From contig NZ_JAFZ01000001.1 in assembly GCF_000526395.1 (NCBI RefSeq), positions 930,001-994,000 of the forward strand: a stretch of DNA of 64,000 bases, in the 5' to 3' direction. The stretch is from Aminobacterium mobile DSM 12262. GTDB taxonomy: Bacteria > Synergistota > Synergistia > Synergistales > Aminobacteriaceae. Under the pieces are notes generated by a model that had not been told where the DNA came from, ran no database searches, and worked only from the letters and a program-made list of their open reading frames with translations. Made by a program: the position numbers and the translations under genes. Below, one piece after another: positions 16,965 through 25,338 of this stretch; position 1 is the stretch's first letter; every line of letters starts with the position of its first letter.

Positions 16965-16986
16965 TTAAACAGCGGGAGGCGCAGGA

Positions 16987-18417
16987 GTGAACAATCTTAG
17001 TTTGGATGAAAAATATAAAGAAAAAGGTTTCCATTCTTTTTCTAGTGCTTGGTCGGTATTAAAAGATGCAGAAAAATCCCATGTCTTTTCTTTGGCAGAG
17101 GAGTATAAGCAATTTTTGGATAAGGGGAAGATAGAACGGGAGTGTGTAGAACAAATAGTGGCGACGGCTCGAATAGCCGGTTTTGTAGATCTGAACAACG
17201 TAATAGAAGCAGGAAAAAAGCTTGAGCCAGGTATGAAAGTAATGGCGGTAAACCGAGGAAAGGCCGTGGCGCTTTTTGTTTTAGGCAGTAAATCCCTGTC
17301 AGAAGGACTCCGCATAGTCGGCAGTCATATAGATTCTCCCCGCCTGGATTTAAAACCACAGCCTCTTTATGAAGAGGGCGGATTAGCTCTTCTGAAAACT
17401 CATTACTACGGTGGTATTAAGAAATATCAATGGGCGACATTGCCTCTTGCTATTCATGGTGTCTTTGTTAAAAAAGACGGAACAGTTGTCTCTGTCAATA
17501 TAGGGGAGAAAGAGGACGATCCTCTTTTTGTTATTAGCGATATACTGCCTCACCTTGGTAAGGCTCAGGCCGAGAAAAATATGAATGAGGGCATTACAGG
17601 TGAAAATCTGAATGTTATTTTAGGCCATATCCCTGTGGAAGACGGGGATATCAAAGAGAAAGTAAAACTTGGCGTATTGCAAATACTGGGGAAAGTTTTT
17701 GGCATTGATGAGGCCGATTTTACCTCTGCTGAAGTTGAAATAGTACCTGCAGGAAGAGCTCGTGACGCAGGGCTTGATCGTGGACTTATATTGGGATATG
17801 GGCACGACGATCGATCTTGTTCTTTCTCTGCTTTACGGGCATTGTTTGATGTAGAATCCCCCCTTTACACTGCGTCTGCTCTTTTTGTCGATAAGGAAGA
17901 AATTGGGAGTATGGGAAGCACCGGCATGGAATCTGTTTTTTATGAGAATGTTGTGGCAGAACTTCTGGCTCTGGAGAACGAGCATTATTCAGAACTCTTG
18001 CTCCGCCGTGCTTTTAGTAATAGTAAGGTTCTTTCTGCTGACGTGGACGGAGCTTTCGACCCTACATATCCCGAGCCTTTTGATAAACGAAACGCTTCTT
18101 TGATGGGGAATGGCGTAGTTGTGCAGAAATATACAGGAAGTCGGGGAAAATATGGATCTAACGACGCCAGCGCGGAATTTATGGCTCATATTCGTTCCCT
18201 TTTCGACGAGAACAATGTTGTGTGGCAAACTGGTGAACTTGGAAAGGTAGATGAAGGCGGCGGCGGAACCATCGCCTATATTTTGGCAAATCGCGGGGCT
18301 GACGTTATCGATTGCGGCGTGCCGGTACTTTCTATGCACGCTCCATGGGAGCTTATTAGCAAAGTTGACTTATATATGGCATGGAAAGGGTACAGAGCCT
18401 TTCTTCAATCAAGGTAA
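16987..18417 (+). CDS. M18-family aminopeptidase
   Basis: 476 residues from GTG 16987 (GGAGGCGCAGGA upstream). Metal and catalytic motifs of M18 zinc aminopeptidases are present: SHIDSPRLD with H114 and D116, GYGHDDRS near residue 275, DKEEIGSMGSTG with the catalytic Glu, and a closing SMHAPWE histidine. These enzymes trim N-terminal residues, often acidic or hydrophobic, from peptides in the cytoplasm, which suits a peptide-fermenting lifestyle. The final codons are part of a 20-bp direct repeat found again at 18456. Confidence 0.92.
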   Translation: MNNLSLDEKYKEKGFHSFSSAWSVLKDAEKSHVFSLAEEYKQFLDKGKIERECVEQIVATARIAGFVDLNNVIEAGKKLEPGMKVMAVNRGKAVALFVLGSKSLSEGLRIVGSHIDSPRLDLKPQPLYEEGGLALLKTHYYGGIKKYQWATLPLAIHGVFVKKDGTVVSVNIGEKEDDPLFVISDILPHLGKAQAEKNMNEGITGENLNVILGHIPVEDGDIKEKVKLGVLQILGKVFGIDEADFTSAEVEIVPAGRARDAGLDRGLILGYGHDDRSCSFSALRALFDVESPLYTASALFVDKEEIGSMGSTGMESVFYENVVAELLALENEHYSELLLRRAFSNSKVLSADVDGAFDPTYPEPFDKRNASLMGNGVVVQKYTGSRGKYGSNDASAEFMAHIRSLFDENNVVWQTGELGKVDEGGGGTIAYILANRGADVIDCGVPVLSMHAPWELISKVDLYMAWKGYRAFLQSR

Positions 18418-18475
18418 CGTCGGAATATCTTTGGCCATATAAGACAACTTGTTTCGTACAGAGCCTTTCTTCAAT
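18390..18475 (+). repeat. 20-bp direct repeat over the aminopeptidase stop region
   Basis: GTACAGAGCCTTTCTTCAAT occurs at 18390-18409 (last coding codons) and again at 18456-18475 in the untranslated tail, 66 bp apart. It looks like a local duplication, or a rearrangement that changed the end of the gene. Confidence 0.8.
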
Positions 18476-18492
18476 ATAAAATAAGGTTTTTG

Positions 18493-18518
18493 AGCCCGGT
18501 GAAAAGCCGGGCTTTTTT
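18493..18518 (+). terminator. Terminator after the aminopeptidase gene
   Basis: Stem AGCCCGG/CCGGGCT with a short loop is followed by six T. Confidence 0.9.
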
Positions 18519-18585
18519 GTAACCCCTTGATATACCCCAGATAGGTATGTTAAAATTAATATACAATCATTGCGGAGGTGGAGTT

Positions 18586-20019
18586 ATGCTGACATTAAAG
18601 AAAAGAGTACTCATTATCGGAGGGGGCCCGGGGGGAAGGTTTTCGTATATAGCACTTCGACGCATGGGTGAAAAGAGCCTTTCCATTGTGATGAACGAGG
18701 ATCCTACTGTCATTTGCTCGCTTCCTTATAGCGTTGGGAGAAAACTTATTCCAGGCGGTCCCGAAGAAGAAGTTGTTGACTTGGCGAACTCGGATCGCTT
18801 GCCTCCTGAGATCGTTGAGGATGCTATTCGTGGCGTTATAACTGAGCTAGATGCAGAGAATCATATTGCAAGGGGAATGAGCACAGAAGGTCCCTTTGAA
18901 ATTTATTTTGAAAAAGTATTACTCGCGCCTGGTGCGGTTCCCTGGATTCCTCCCGTAAAGGGTCTTTTATCAGATAAGGAAGGGTATAAACAAGACCTGA
19001 CGGAAGTTATGGTTGGACGCGAATATGTTTCTAAAGAGAAATTAGCTGAAAATATTTTTGTTATGCGTGGGGCAGACGATGCCCGTGCACTTGATGCTTT
19101 TGCAGAAAAGAGTGGGCGAGCCGTTGTAGTAGGCAGTGGGGCTATAGGGCTAGAAGTTGTGGAAGCCCTTCACGATAGAGGGCTCACTGTCACTTTAGTT
19201 GAGGCTTTGCCTCATCTTATTGCAGCCATGGATCAAGATATGGCAGAAAAGGTCAACGACCGTCTTTCTGAATGGGGAGTCTCTGTTTATAAAAATATTC
19301 AGCTGACAGAAGTCAAACCAGACAGGGTAATCCTCTCTGATGGTAGGGAGATAGAGACTGATGGCGTTGTTTTCGCAACAGGCGTTCGTCCCAACGTTAC
19401 ACTAGCTCAAAGTGCTGGACTCTCTGTTGAGCGAGGTATAGTGGTCAATGAAAAAATGCAGTCATCCCATCCTGATATATATGTTGTTGGCGACGCTGCT
19501 CAAATCAGGGATGCTGTTACGGGACGCCCTATTTTGCCTCTTATAGGCACTCTTGCTATGCGTCAGGGACTTGTTGCATCTTTCAATATTATGGGGCAAA
19601 CCATGTCTTTGCCGCCTGCAACAGTTTGGGGTCTGAGCGCCATCTTCGACCTTCATTGGGGGAGCGTAGGGTGGACGGAGGAATTGGCAAATGCATCAGA
19701 TATCCAGGCCTTTTCCCTTACATTGCCCTATTATACCCGTGAAAAAGCTATGCCGAACGGGAAGGAGGGGCTCTGGAAAATTATTGTCTCTGCAACTGAC
19801 GAAAAAGGACTGAAAAAGGGGCAGATTATAGGATTCCAAGTTGTCATTGATGGAGAATCTCCTCTCTTCTTAACGGAACGTTTTATCGATATTATTACGC
19901 GAAGGGAAACTGTTTTTGAGTTATTCTCTCATTATTTTGTCCATTCTCCCTACCATAATACTGTTGAAGATCCGTATCTTATGCTTCTCTTTGCAGCGCA
20001 GGAAGCAATGACTCATTAA
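18586..20019 (+). CDS. FAD/NAD(P)-dependent oxidoreductase (CoA-disulfide reductase / NADH oxidase type)
   Basis: 477 residues from ATG 18586 with GGAGGTGGAG upstream. The FAD site IIGGGPGGRFS begins at residue 10, a second Rossmann motif VVVGSGAIGLEV binds NAD(P)H, and the closing FAD motif VYVVGDAAQI is present. A single redox cysteine, C44 in VICSLPYSVG, sits where CoA-disulfide reductases and NADH oxidases carry their active Cys. The C-terminal dimerisation domain follows. Likely role: NAD(P)H-dependent reduction of a disulfide, persulfide or oxygen. The exact acceptor is unknown. Confidence 0.88.
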   Translation: MLTLKKRVLIIGGGPGGRFSYIALRRMGEKSLSIVMNEDPTVICSLPYSVGRKLIPGGPEEEVVDLANSDRLPPEIVEDAIRGVITELDAENHIARGMSTEGPFEIYFEKVLLAPGAVPWIPPVKGLLSDKEGYKQDLTEVMVGREYVSKEKLAENIFVMRGADDARALDAFAEKSGRAVVVGSGAIGLEVVEALHDRGLTVTLVEALPHLIAAMDQDMAEKVNDRLSEWGVSVYKNIQLTEVKPDRVILSDGREIETDGVVFATGVRPNVTLAQSAGLSVERGIVVNEKMQSSHPDIYVVGDAAQIRDAVTGRPILPLIGTLAMRQGLVASFNIMGQTMSLPPATVWGLSAIFDLHWGSVGWTEELANASDIQAFSLTLPYYTREKAMPNGKEGLWKIIVSATDEKGLKKGQIIGFQVVIDGESPLFLTERFIDIITRRETVFELFSHYFVHSPYHNTVEDPYLMLLFAAQEAMTH

Positions 20020-20073
20020 AAAAGAGTATAATACATAATAGTTTGACTTTTAAATAAAGTGAGGGGGATTCAC

Positions 20074-20265
20074 ATGCCAATAGTGAACGTGCATATTCTT
20101 GAGGGAAGAACAGTAGAGCAAAAACGACGACTTGTGCATGAAATGACCCAGACTATATGTTCATGTCTCGATGTACCGGCCGAAAAGGTTCGTATCATAA
20201 TAACAGACATGAAGAAATCTGACTTTGCTGTAGCAGGAGTATTGGCCTCAGATAGAGATAAGTAA
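20074..20265 (+). CDS. 4-oxalocrotonate tautomerase-family protein
   Basis: 63 residues from ATG 20074 (GTGAGGGGG upstream). After Met removal the protein starts with Pro, the catalytic base of the family, and Arg12 is in the expected place. Such proteins are small cytoplasmic hexamers that catalyse keto-enol tautomerisation. The natural substrate is unknown. It lies 54 nt upstream of the next small gene and probably shares a transcript with it and the ArsA-like ATPase gene. Confidence 0.85.
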   Translation: MPIVNVHILEGRTVEQKRRLVHEMTQTICSCLDVPAEKVRIIITDMKKSDFAVAGVLASDRDK

Positions 20266-20291
20266 TCTTTAATCAAGCAGAGGTGTCTACA

Positions 20292-20600
20292 ATGTTTAGC
20301 GAAGAAGACGAAAGGAAAGGAGAAAATTTTCTTTCGAAAGTTCTTTTTTGGTCAAAAGCTTTTACACATGGAACTTTTGTAAATAAAAGAATGGCAGTGG
20401 TTCGAAAAGAGGCTTTCGATGTTAACGACAACCTCATGCTCTTGCTTTTTGGAGATTTTTTGGGAATTCCCAACCCGATTTCATACTACATGTTAGAAGT
20501 TCTCCCCTATTTCGCTGAAGATCTAATCCCTTGGGAACGAAGAATGCAAAACCGAAAATTTATTGTCGCGGAGAAAGCGGCTCAATACGATTTTGATTAA
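20292..20600 (+). CDS. Small protein of unknown function next to ArsA-like ATPase
   Basis: 102 residues. ATG 20292 follows AGAGGTG by 8 nt; GTG 20283 overlaps that site. The protein is basic in its first half, with a hydrophobic stretch NLMLLLFGDFLGIPNP near residue 60, and ends acidic. I do not recognise a family. It ends 14 nt before the ArsA-like gene, so the two are almost certainly co-expressed, and it could be a partner or client-handling subunit. That role is only a guess from position. Confidence 0.65.
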   Translation: MFSEEDERKGENFLSKVLFWSKAFTHGTFVNKRMAVVRKEAFDVNDNLMLLLFGDFLGIPNPISYYMLEVLPYFAEDLIPWERRMQNRKFIVAEKAAQYDFD

Positions 20601-20614
20601 GGGGGCTTCTTTTT

Positions 20615-21595
20615 ATGACAGATGTGGTGAAGCGACAGTTCTCCTTTTTTGGAGGGAAAGGTGGAACGGGCAAAACAACATGTGCTGCAGCCTATGCTTT
20701 GGCATTATCTCAGCGAGGCATTAAAACATTAGTAGTCTCCACTGATCCTGCCCACTCCCTTGCAGATGCTTTTAACAGGCCTATTGGTTTGGAAGTCGTT
20801 CATATAGGTAAAAACCTTTGGGGCATAGAGATTGATGCTGAAGAAGAAGCTAAAAAGTATATGAAAGCTATTCAAGACAAGATGTTGAATATAGTAAGTG
20901 CTGCTATTGTAGATGAAATTAAACGTCAAATAGAGATAGCCTATATGTCGCCAGGTGCGGAAGAAGCGGCAATTTTCGATAAGTTCATCGAACTTATGGA
21001 GACCATAGGAAACCCCTACGATGTTATTGTTTTTGATACAGCCCCTACGGGACACACCCTTCGACTTCTTACTCTCCCGGAAATTCTTGGAATATGGATT
21101 GAACATCTTATCCAAAAGCGAGCTCAAGCCATGGAGCTTATGAAAGCTGCTGCACGATACGATAAAGACCTTCAGGAAAAAATAAAAGAAGATCCTATCA
21201 TAGAAACGCTCCAACTAAGGCGAGACAAATTTGCTCTTGCCCGAAAAATCCTGACAGATCGTGAGCATACAGCCTTTTATTTCGTATTAAACGCAGAAAA
21301 GCTACCTATTATCGAAACGAAAAGGGCCATAGAAATACTAAAGAAGCACAACATTACAATCGGAGGTGTTGTTGTAAATAAAATAATACCCCAAGAAGCA
21401 GGTTCTTTTTTTGAAAAGCGCAGAGAAAAACAAGAAGAGTACCTCCACCAGATTAACGAATTGTTTGGGGACCTCGGAGTAACATATATACCGTTACTTG
21501 ACTCGGATATACAGGGAATAGAGCAATTGGAACAAATAGCACCTCTTATTTTAAAACTCGACGAGCTAAAAAAAATCTTTCGCTACTTGCCATAA
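20615..21595 (+). CDS. ArsA/Get3-family ATPase
   Basis: 326 residues. The deviant Walker A GGKGGTGKTT (13-22) and switch II DTAPTGHTLR (about 141-150) are diagnostic. The protein is single-domain, like archaeal and eukaryotic Get3 rather than the double ArsA of arsenic operons. No CxxC zinc motif and no ars genes are nearby, so arsenite transport is unlikely. Get3-like handling of membrane or tail-anchored proteins is possible. It is the last gene of a tautomerase-small protein-ATPase run. Confidence 0.9.
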   Translation: MTDVVKRQFSFFGGKGGTGKTTCAAAYALALSQRGIKTLVVSTDPAHSLADAFNRPIGLEVVHIGKNLWGIEIDAEEEAKKYMKAIQDKMLNIVSAAIVDEIKRQIEIAYMSPGAEEAAIFDKFIELMETIGNPYDVIVFDTAPTGHTLRLLTLPEILGIWIEHLIQKRAQAMELMKAAARYDKDLQEKIKEDPIIETLQLRRDKFALARKILTDREHTAFYFVLNAEKLPIIETKRAIEILKKHNITIGGVVVNKIIPQEAGSFFEKRREKQEEYLHQINELFGDLGVTYIPLLDSDIQGIEQLEQIAPLILKLDELKKIFRYLP

Positions 21596-21713
21596 AATAA
21601 CGCATCGCTTGGCAGTTTATAGAGCGGCGGTTTCAACGAATATGGCTCTTCAGGGCCGGCGATGAGTCTCTTCTTTTGTAAGTGCTAAGTGCGACAAGGT
21701 ATAAATACCATCA

Positions 21714-22214
21714 TTACTGACAGTCATTGGCCGTTTCTTTAATGTAGGGAATAATATGGAGAGCCCATGTTTCGTCAATTTCCTCGTTAAAGGAGTCTAC
21801 TTGAATAACTCGTCCCCAATGATAGGGCTTATTTGTAGCAGGAAGCATGGGGCCATTGTAAATGATGTAGTCTTGGTAGATGAGCCATGTAAGTTCTTGG
21901 GTCTCTATAAGGCCTCTATCAATGACATTGAGATCATCGTCATATTTTTCCCATCGGTAGGGACCATAAGCGTTTCCGTAAAAAACGAAAGCCGAGCGAT
22001 CCTGTTTGACGCAGATCATTCCATGTTGAAGTTTATGATCGATGAAAATATGGTGAATGCCCCAAAAAGGCGGATTGAATATCGTGAGTTTTTTCCCTCG
22101 GCTCCATTCTAAAACGTGATTGGCCTCTCGAGAACGTTGCACAATATCAGCAGCAGACAAAGGTACCAGCTTTTTAGGGTGAATCCCAAATATATTTAGT
22201 ATTTTGGAAAGCAC
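21714..22214 (-). CDS. Hypothetical soluble protein
   Basis: 166 residues from GTG 22214, 8 nt after GGAG in AAAGGAGCG. There is no signal peptide or membrane helix. It is rich in Trp, Tyr and His (FYGNAYGPYRWEKYDDD and similar), which suggests a compact beta-rich fold. I recognise no family. It converges on the ArsA-like gene and diverges from the repeat region at 22273, so it is probably transcribed alone. Confidence 0.6.
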   Translation of the reverse strand: MLSKILNIFGIHPKKLVPLSAADIVQRSREANHVLEWSRGKKLTIFNPPFWGIHHIFIDHKLQHGMICVKQDRSAFVFYGNAYGPYRWEKYDDDLNVIDRGLIETQELTWLIYQDYIIYNGPMLPATNKPYHWGRVIQVDSFNEEIDETWALHIIPYIKETANDCQ

Positions 22215-22272
22215 AGATAACGCTCCTTTCCTGCTTTTTTACATAGAGTATTGTATCATTTCCAATATAAGG

Positions 22273-22371
22273 GCAAAGCAAGCCACCTCTACGCCAGAGT
22301 ACGAAATTCCACAGCAGAGGTGCGGTCTACACAGCCCAGCAAAGGGGGCCACCTACGCGTTAGAGTACGCT
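22273..22371 (+). repeat. Imperfect 66-bp tandem repeat
   Basis: The segment GCAAAG..GCCACCT..ACGC...AGAGTACG occurs at 22273 and again at 22339, a 66-bp step, with small indels. The first unit also contains CACCTCT/AGAGGTG as an inverted repeat. It lies in the leader of the YhcH-family gene and could be a regulator site or a repeated extragenic element. Confidence 0.65.
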
Positions 22372-22418
22372 ACCATGGTTTGGATTGTATCATTAAATAT
22401 AACAACGAAGGGAAAGTG

Positions 22419-22877
22419 GTGAAATTGATATTCGATACTTTGGGGAATGCAAGCACATACTATTGCATGGGGGAGAGGATACGGCGAGCTTTTGAGTTTC
22501 TTAAAACCTTTGATCCATCCGCAATGGAGGATGGGAAATATGAAATAGAAGGATCATCTGTTTTTGCTATACTCCAGTCAGCTACTACAAAGCCGAAGGA
22601 GGCCCAGGTTTGGGAAGCTCACTGTAAATATATTGATATTCAATGCCTTCTTTCTGGTCAAGAGTGGCTTGGATATGCTCCTCTCGAGAGCATGCATCTT
22701 GTCCTTCCCTACGACGAAATCAGAGATTTTGCCCTCTATGATGGACATGAAGGGCTCTACTTCCAGAATTATCCAGGACGTTTCGTTATTTTCTATCCTC
22801 AGGACGTCCATAAAGGATGTGTTTCTTGTAGAGAACCTAGCTATATACGAAAGATAGTTATAAAAGTGCAACTGTAG
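22419..22877 (+). CDS. YhcH/YjgK/YiaL-family (DUF386) beta-barrel protein
   Basis: 152 residues. GTG 22419 follows GAAGGG by 7 nt; the frame upstream to 22251 is repeat DNA and unlikely to be coding. The family signature is present: WEAHCKYIDIQCLLSGQE in the middle and a C-terminal FYPQDVHKGC with the metal-binding His. These small cupin-like proteins are linked to sugar-acid and sialic acid use (YhcH, EbgC). Here the partner, 15 nt downstream, is a nitrilase-type hydrolase, so the substrate may differ. Confidence 0.82.
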   Translation: MKLIFDTLGNASTYYCMGERIRRAFEFLKTFDPSAMEDGKYEIEGSSVFAILQSATTKPKEAQVWEAHCKYIDIQCLLSGQEWLGYAPLESMHLVLPYDEIRDFALYDGHEGLYFQNYPGRFVIFYPQDVHKGCVSCREPSYIRKIVIKVQL

Positions 22878-22892
22878 AAAGGGGGAAGGGCT

Positions 22893-24476
22893 ATGTTCCG
22901 TGTCGCCTGTGTACAAATGGAGGCAAGGAATGTGAGTCAGTACCTGCAAACAGAGCAAGAAATTTTAGACTCTATTGATACAGTATGCGAAAAGGATGAT
23001 ATAGATCTCATAGTTTTTCCCGAATGCACCTGGCCAGCCTACTATCTGGGGGAAAATCCTGAAGCGGCAGGATTGGCTCATGAAAGAACCCCCCAACTTA
23101 TGGAGCATATAGGTGAGAAAGCAGCGTTATACGGTGTTTATGTCGCCATGGGGCTGTACCTTTTCCATGGGAGATCGCTTCGTAATGCTGGAGTTTTATG
23201 GAACCCACAAGGCCAGATAGCAGGAAGAGTATATAAGTCTAATTTGTGGCATTTTGACTCTAAATATGTTGCTCCAGGAGAAGAATTCCCTGTAATTGAA
23301 ACGCCTCTAGGAAAGATAGGGCTCATGATTTGTGCTGATGGCCGTGCCCCTGAAATAGCCAGGATACTGTCCTTTAAAGGGGCGGAGGTCATTATAGATA
23401 TGACGAATCTCGTAACGTCAGGTTCAGATCCGACCGTATTAAATAACCCCCAGATTGAATACATGCTCCCTGTCAGGGCCTATGAAAATGGTGTGTGGAT
23501 TATTGTATGCGATAAAATTGGTCTGGAAGCATACACCGTTCTGAACACGGGGCGGAGCTGTATCATTAACCCTTATGGTCACATTGTAGCGGAAGCATCT
23601 CCTAATCAAGAGGAAGTAATAACAGCAGCTATAGATACGTCTATAACCCCACCTCCTCACCGCCCGTACCCGGAACACCGCTTTTTCTCCAGACTTGGAA
23701 GCTCCTTGGAGTCGCTACCTATTTTTTCTTTTACAAAAGAGCTCACGGCTTTTACAGGTCTGCTTTGTTCGGTAGCACAGTTCTCCTGGTACGACGAAGA
23801 GCATTATTTTGCCTCAGCGTCTCGAATGATTCGCATTCTTCAGGATCAGGATTCATCCCTTATCCTTTTACCAGATAGCGGAGAGGCAGAGATTTTGGAT
23901 CGTCTCGTACATTATTTGCAGCCTCTTCTTTCCTCCGGTACAGTTGTATGTCTTTCAGGTAAAACTCGCTTAAATGGAGAAGAGAGGAAAGCCATGGTCG
24001 GTTTCTCGAAAAATAATTTTTACGGGCCTGCTTTGTATCAGGATGATCATGATCCCATGGTTTTTCAAACAGAAGCTGGTCGCTTGGGATTCATAGTAGA
24101 TGACGAAATGTCTCTTCCCGAAAAAGCCCGTTGTCTTATGCTGGAAGGAGCCCAAGTTTTTCTTTGGTCTGATTCCTTCCCAAAAAGAATTTCTCGAAAC
24201 GTGGCTCAATGTCGCGGAGCTGAAAATAAGGTTTTCCTCATGCGGAATATTGTGGCGGATGAAGATAGCTCCCTTATTATTTCTCCTTCAGGGTCTATAC
24301 TCGCCGCCGCTCTGCCCGGGAAAGATCAGTGTATTTCTTCATATATTGTGCCTGTGGAGGCCTATAACAAAACAGTTATACCTGGAACGAATGTTGTGAC
24401 AGGACGCCAGCCGAATTTCTATAAAAACGCATTGAATGCACTTAAAGAAAGGCAGGATAGAGAGATTGATGGATGA
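22893..24476 (+). CDS. Tandem nitrilase-superfamily protein, second domain lacking catalytic residues
   Basis: 527 residues, about twice a single nitrilase domain. The first copy (1 to about 255) has the complete triad E44 (FPECTW), K115 (VYKSNLW) and C147 (MICADGR), typical of aliphatic amidase or N-carbamoyl hydrolases. The second (about 280-510) follows the same layout, but the triad positions read D328 (LLPDSG), Q383 (ALYQDD) and D403 or D404 (FIVDDE), so it is probably an inactive partner domain replacing the usual homodimer mate. It overlaps the tadA start by 8 nt. The substrate is unknown. Confidence 0.85.
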   Translation: MFRVACVQMEARNVSQYLQTEQEILDSIDTVCEKDDIDLIVFPECTWPAYYLGENPEAAGLAHERTPQLMEHIGEKAALYGVYVAMGLYLFHGRSLRNAGVLWNPQGQIAGRVYKSNLWHFDSKYVAPGEEFPVIETPLGKIGLMICADGRAPEIARILSFKGAEVIIDMTNLVTSGSDPTVLNNPQIEYMLPVRAYENGVWIIVCDKIGLEAYTVLNTGRSCIINPYGHIVAEASPNQEEVITAAIDTSITPPPHRPYPEHRFFSRLGSSLESLPIFSFTKELTAFTGLLCSVAQFSWYDEEHYFASASRMIRILQDQDSSLILLPDSGEAEILDRLVHYLQPLLSSGTVVCLSGKTRLNGEERKAMVGFSKNNFYGPALYQDDHDPMVFQTEAGRLGFIVDDEMSLPEKARCLMLEGAQVFLWSDSFPKRISRNVAQCRGAENKVFLMRNIVADEDSSLIISPSGSILAAALPGKDQCISSYIVPVEAYNKTVIPGTNVVTGRQPNFYKNALNALKERQDREIDG

Positions 24477-24915
24477 AGATTTATTTTTTATGAAGAAAGC
24501 CTTGGATGAAGCTAAAGAGGCTATGACGAGGGGAGAAGTTCCGGTAGGGGCCATTGTCGTTAAAGCAGGGAAGATTATAGGGCATGGTGGAAATGTAAAA
24601 GATACAGACCCTACGGCTCACGCCGAAATTGTAGCTATTCGTCAGGCAGCTTCTCATCTAGGTGCTTGGAACCTGAAAGGGTGTACACTCTATGTTACTC
24701 TTGAACCTTGCCCTATGTGTGCTGGCGCCATGGTGTTAGCCCGAATTGATCGTTTGGTTTATGGAGCTTCGGATCCTCGAACAGGTGCGTGTGGAACTCT
24801 TTATAACATTGTACAGGACCAGCGGCTCAACCATCGTTGTGAAATAAGAAAAGGGCTTCTTGCCCAAGAAAGCGCTCGACTTCTCTGGGATTTTTTTGAG
24901 AAACGCCGATCTTAG
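24469..24915 (+). CDS. tadA: tRNA-specific adenosine deaminase
   Basis: 148 residues from ATG 24469. The zinc site is H51-A-E53 (TAHAEIV) plus C81 and C84 (PCPMC), the exact cytidine/adenosine deaminase layout, with the TadA-type MVLARIDRLVYGASDPRTGACGTLYN stretch split by usual spacing. It converts A34 to inosine in tRNA-Arg(ACG), encoded in this window at 5507. The start lies inside the end of the nitrilase gene, so translation is probably coupled. Confidence 0.93.
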   Translation: MDEDLFFMKKALDEAKEAMTRGEVPVGAIVVKAGKIIGHGGNVKDTDPTAHAEIVAIRQAASHLGAWNLKGCTLYVTLEPCPMCAGAMVLARIDRLVYGASDPRTGACGTLYNIVQDQRLNHRCEIRKGLLAQESARLLWDFFEKRRS

Positions 24916-25100
24916 CGCTGCGCCTGAGAGACGATAGATTTTATCTCGAGAGCGCTCACAGAGCGGATATTTGCACAGTTCCTGTATCCCAAATAGCCAA
25001 GGGAGTGTATCTGCACAATATTAAGGTTCCTTAATGCGTTTAAAATCTCAAAAAGCGCTATGATATAATTCTTTACGGTTTCCTTACAGGTGTCGGAATC

Positions 25101-25129
25101 TAGACATCTATAGTTAAAATGGCTATAAT
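25101..25129 (+). promoter_or_regulatory. Promoter of tRNA-Ser(CGA)
   Basis: TAGACA at 25101-25106 and a consensus TATAAT at 25124-25129 are separated by 17 nt and lie 18 nt before the tRNA. Confidence 0.75.
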
Positions 25130-25147
25130 GCTCACGTTTGCTTATTC

Positions 25148-25240
25148 GGAGGGGTGGCCGAGTGGTCGAAGGCGGTCGACTCGAAATCGATTAGGCGGCT
25201 CATACCCGTCTCGTGGGTTCAAATCCCACCCTCTCCGCCA
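25148..25240 (+). tRNA. tRNA-Ser (anticodon CGA)
   Basis: Acceptor GGAGGGG pairs with CCTCTCC (one G-U). Anticodon stem GTCGA/TCGAT with loop CTCGAAA gives CGA. A long variable arm fits serine; the T arm is GTGGG-TTCAAAT-CCCAC and CCA is encoded. Confidence 0.96.
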
Positions 25241-25248
25241 GAAAAACG

Positions 25249-25338
25249 AAGCGGCTCTTGTTATGGTGTTCAGCACCTCTAGATGTTGGATTCCTCGTCC
25301 AACTTTCGGGGTGTATTCCATGGCAAGAGCCGCTTTTT
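25249..25338 (+). terminator. Long structured terminator after tRNA-Ser(CGA)
   Basis: A 12-bp outer stem AAGCGGCTCTTG/CAAGAGCCGCTT encloses a 63-nt insert that itself can pair (CACCTC/GGGGTG and GTTGGA/TCCAAC) and is followed by five T. It is much longer than a normal terminator and may be a small structured RNA. Confidence 0.7.

Noticed and set aside
20615-21595. Arsenic resistance role for the ArsA-like ATPase
   Set aside because: No arsB, arsC, arsD or arsR nearby, a single domain only and no metal-binding cysteine pattern.
22251-22418. N-terminal extension of the YhcH-family protein
   Set aside because: The extra 56 codons are the tandem-repeat DNA, and GTG 22419 has a better ribosome site and matches the family's usual start.
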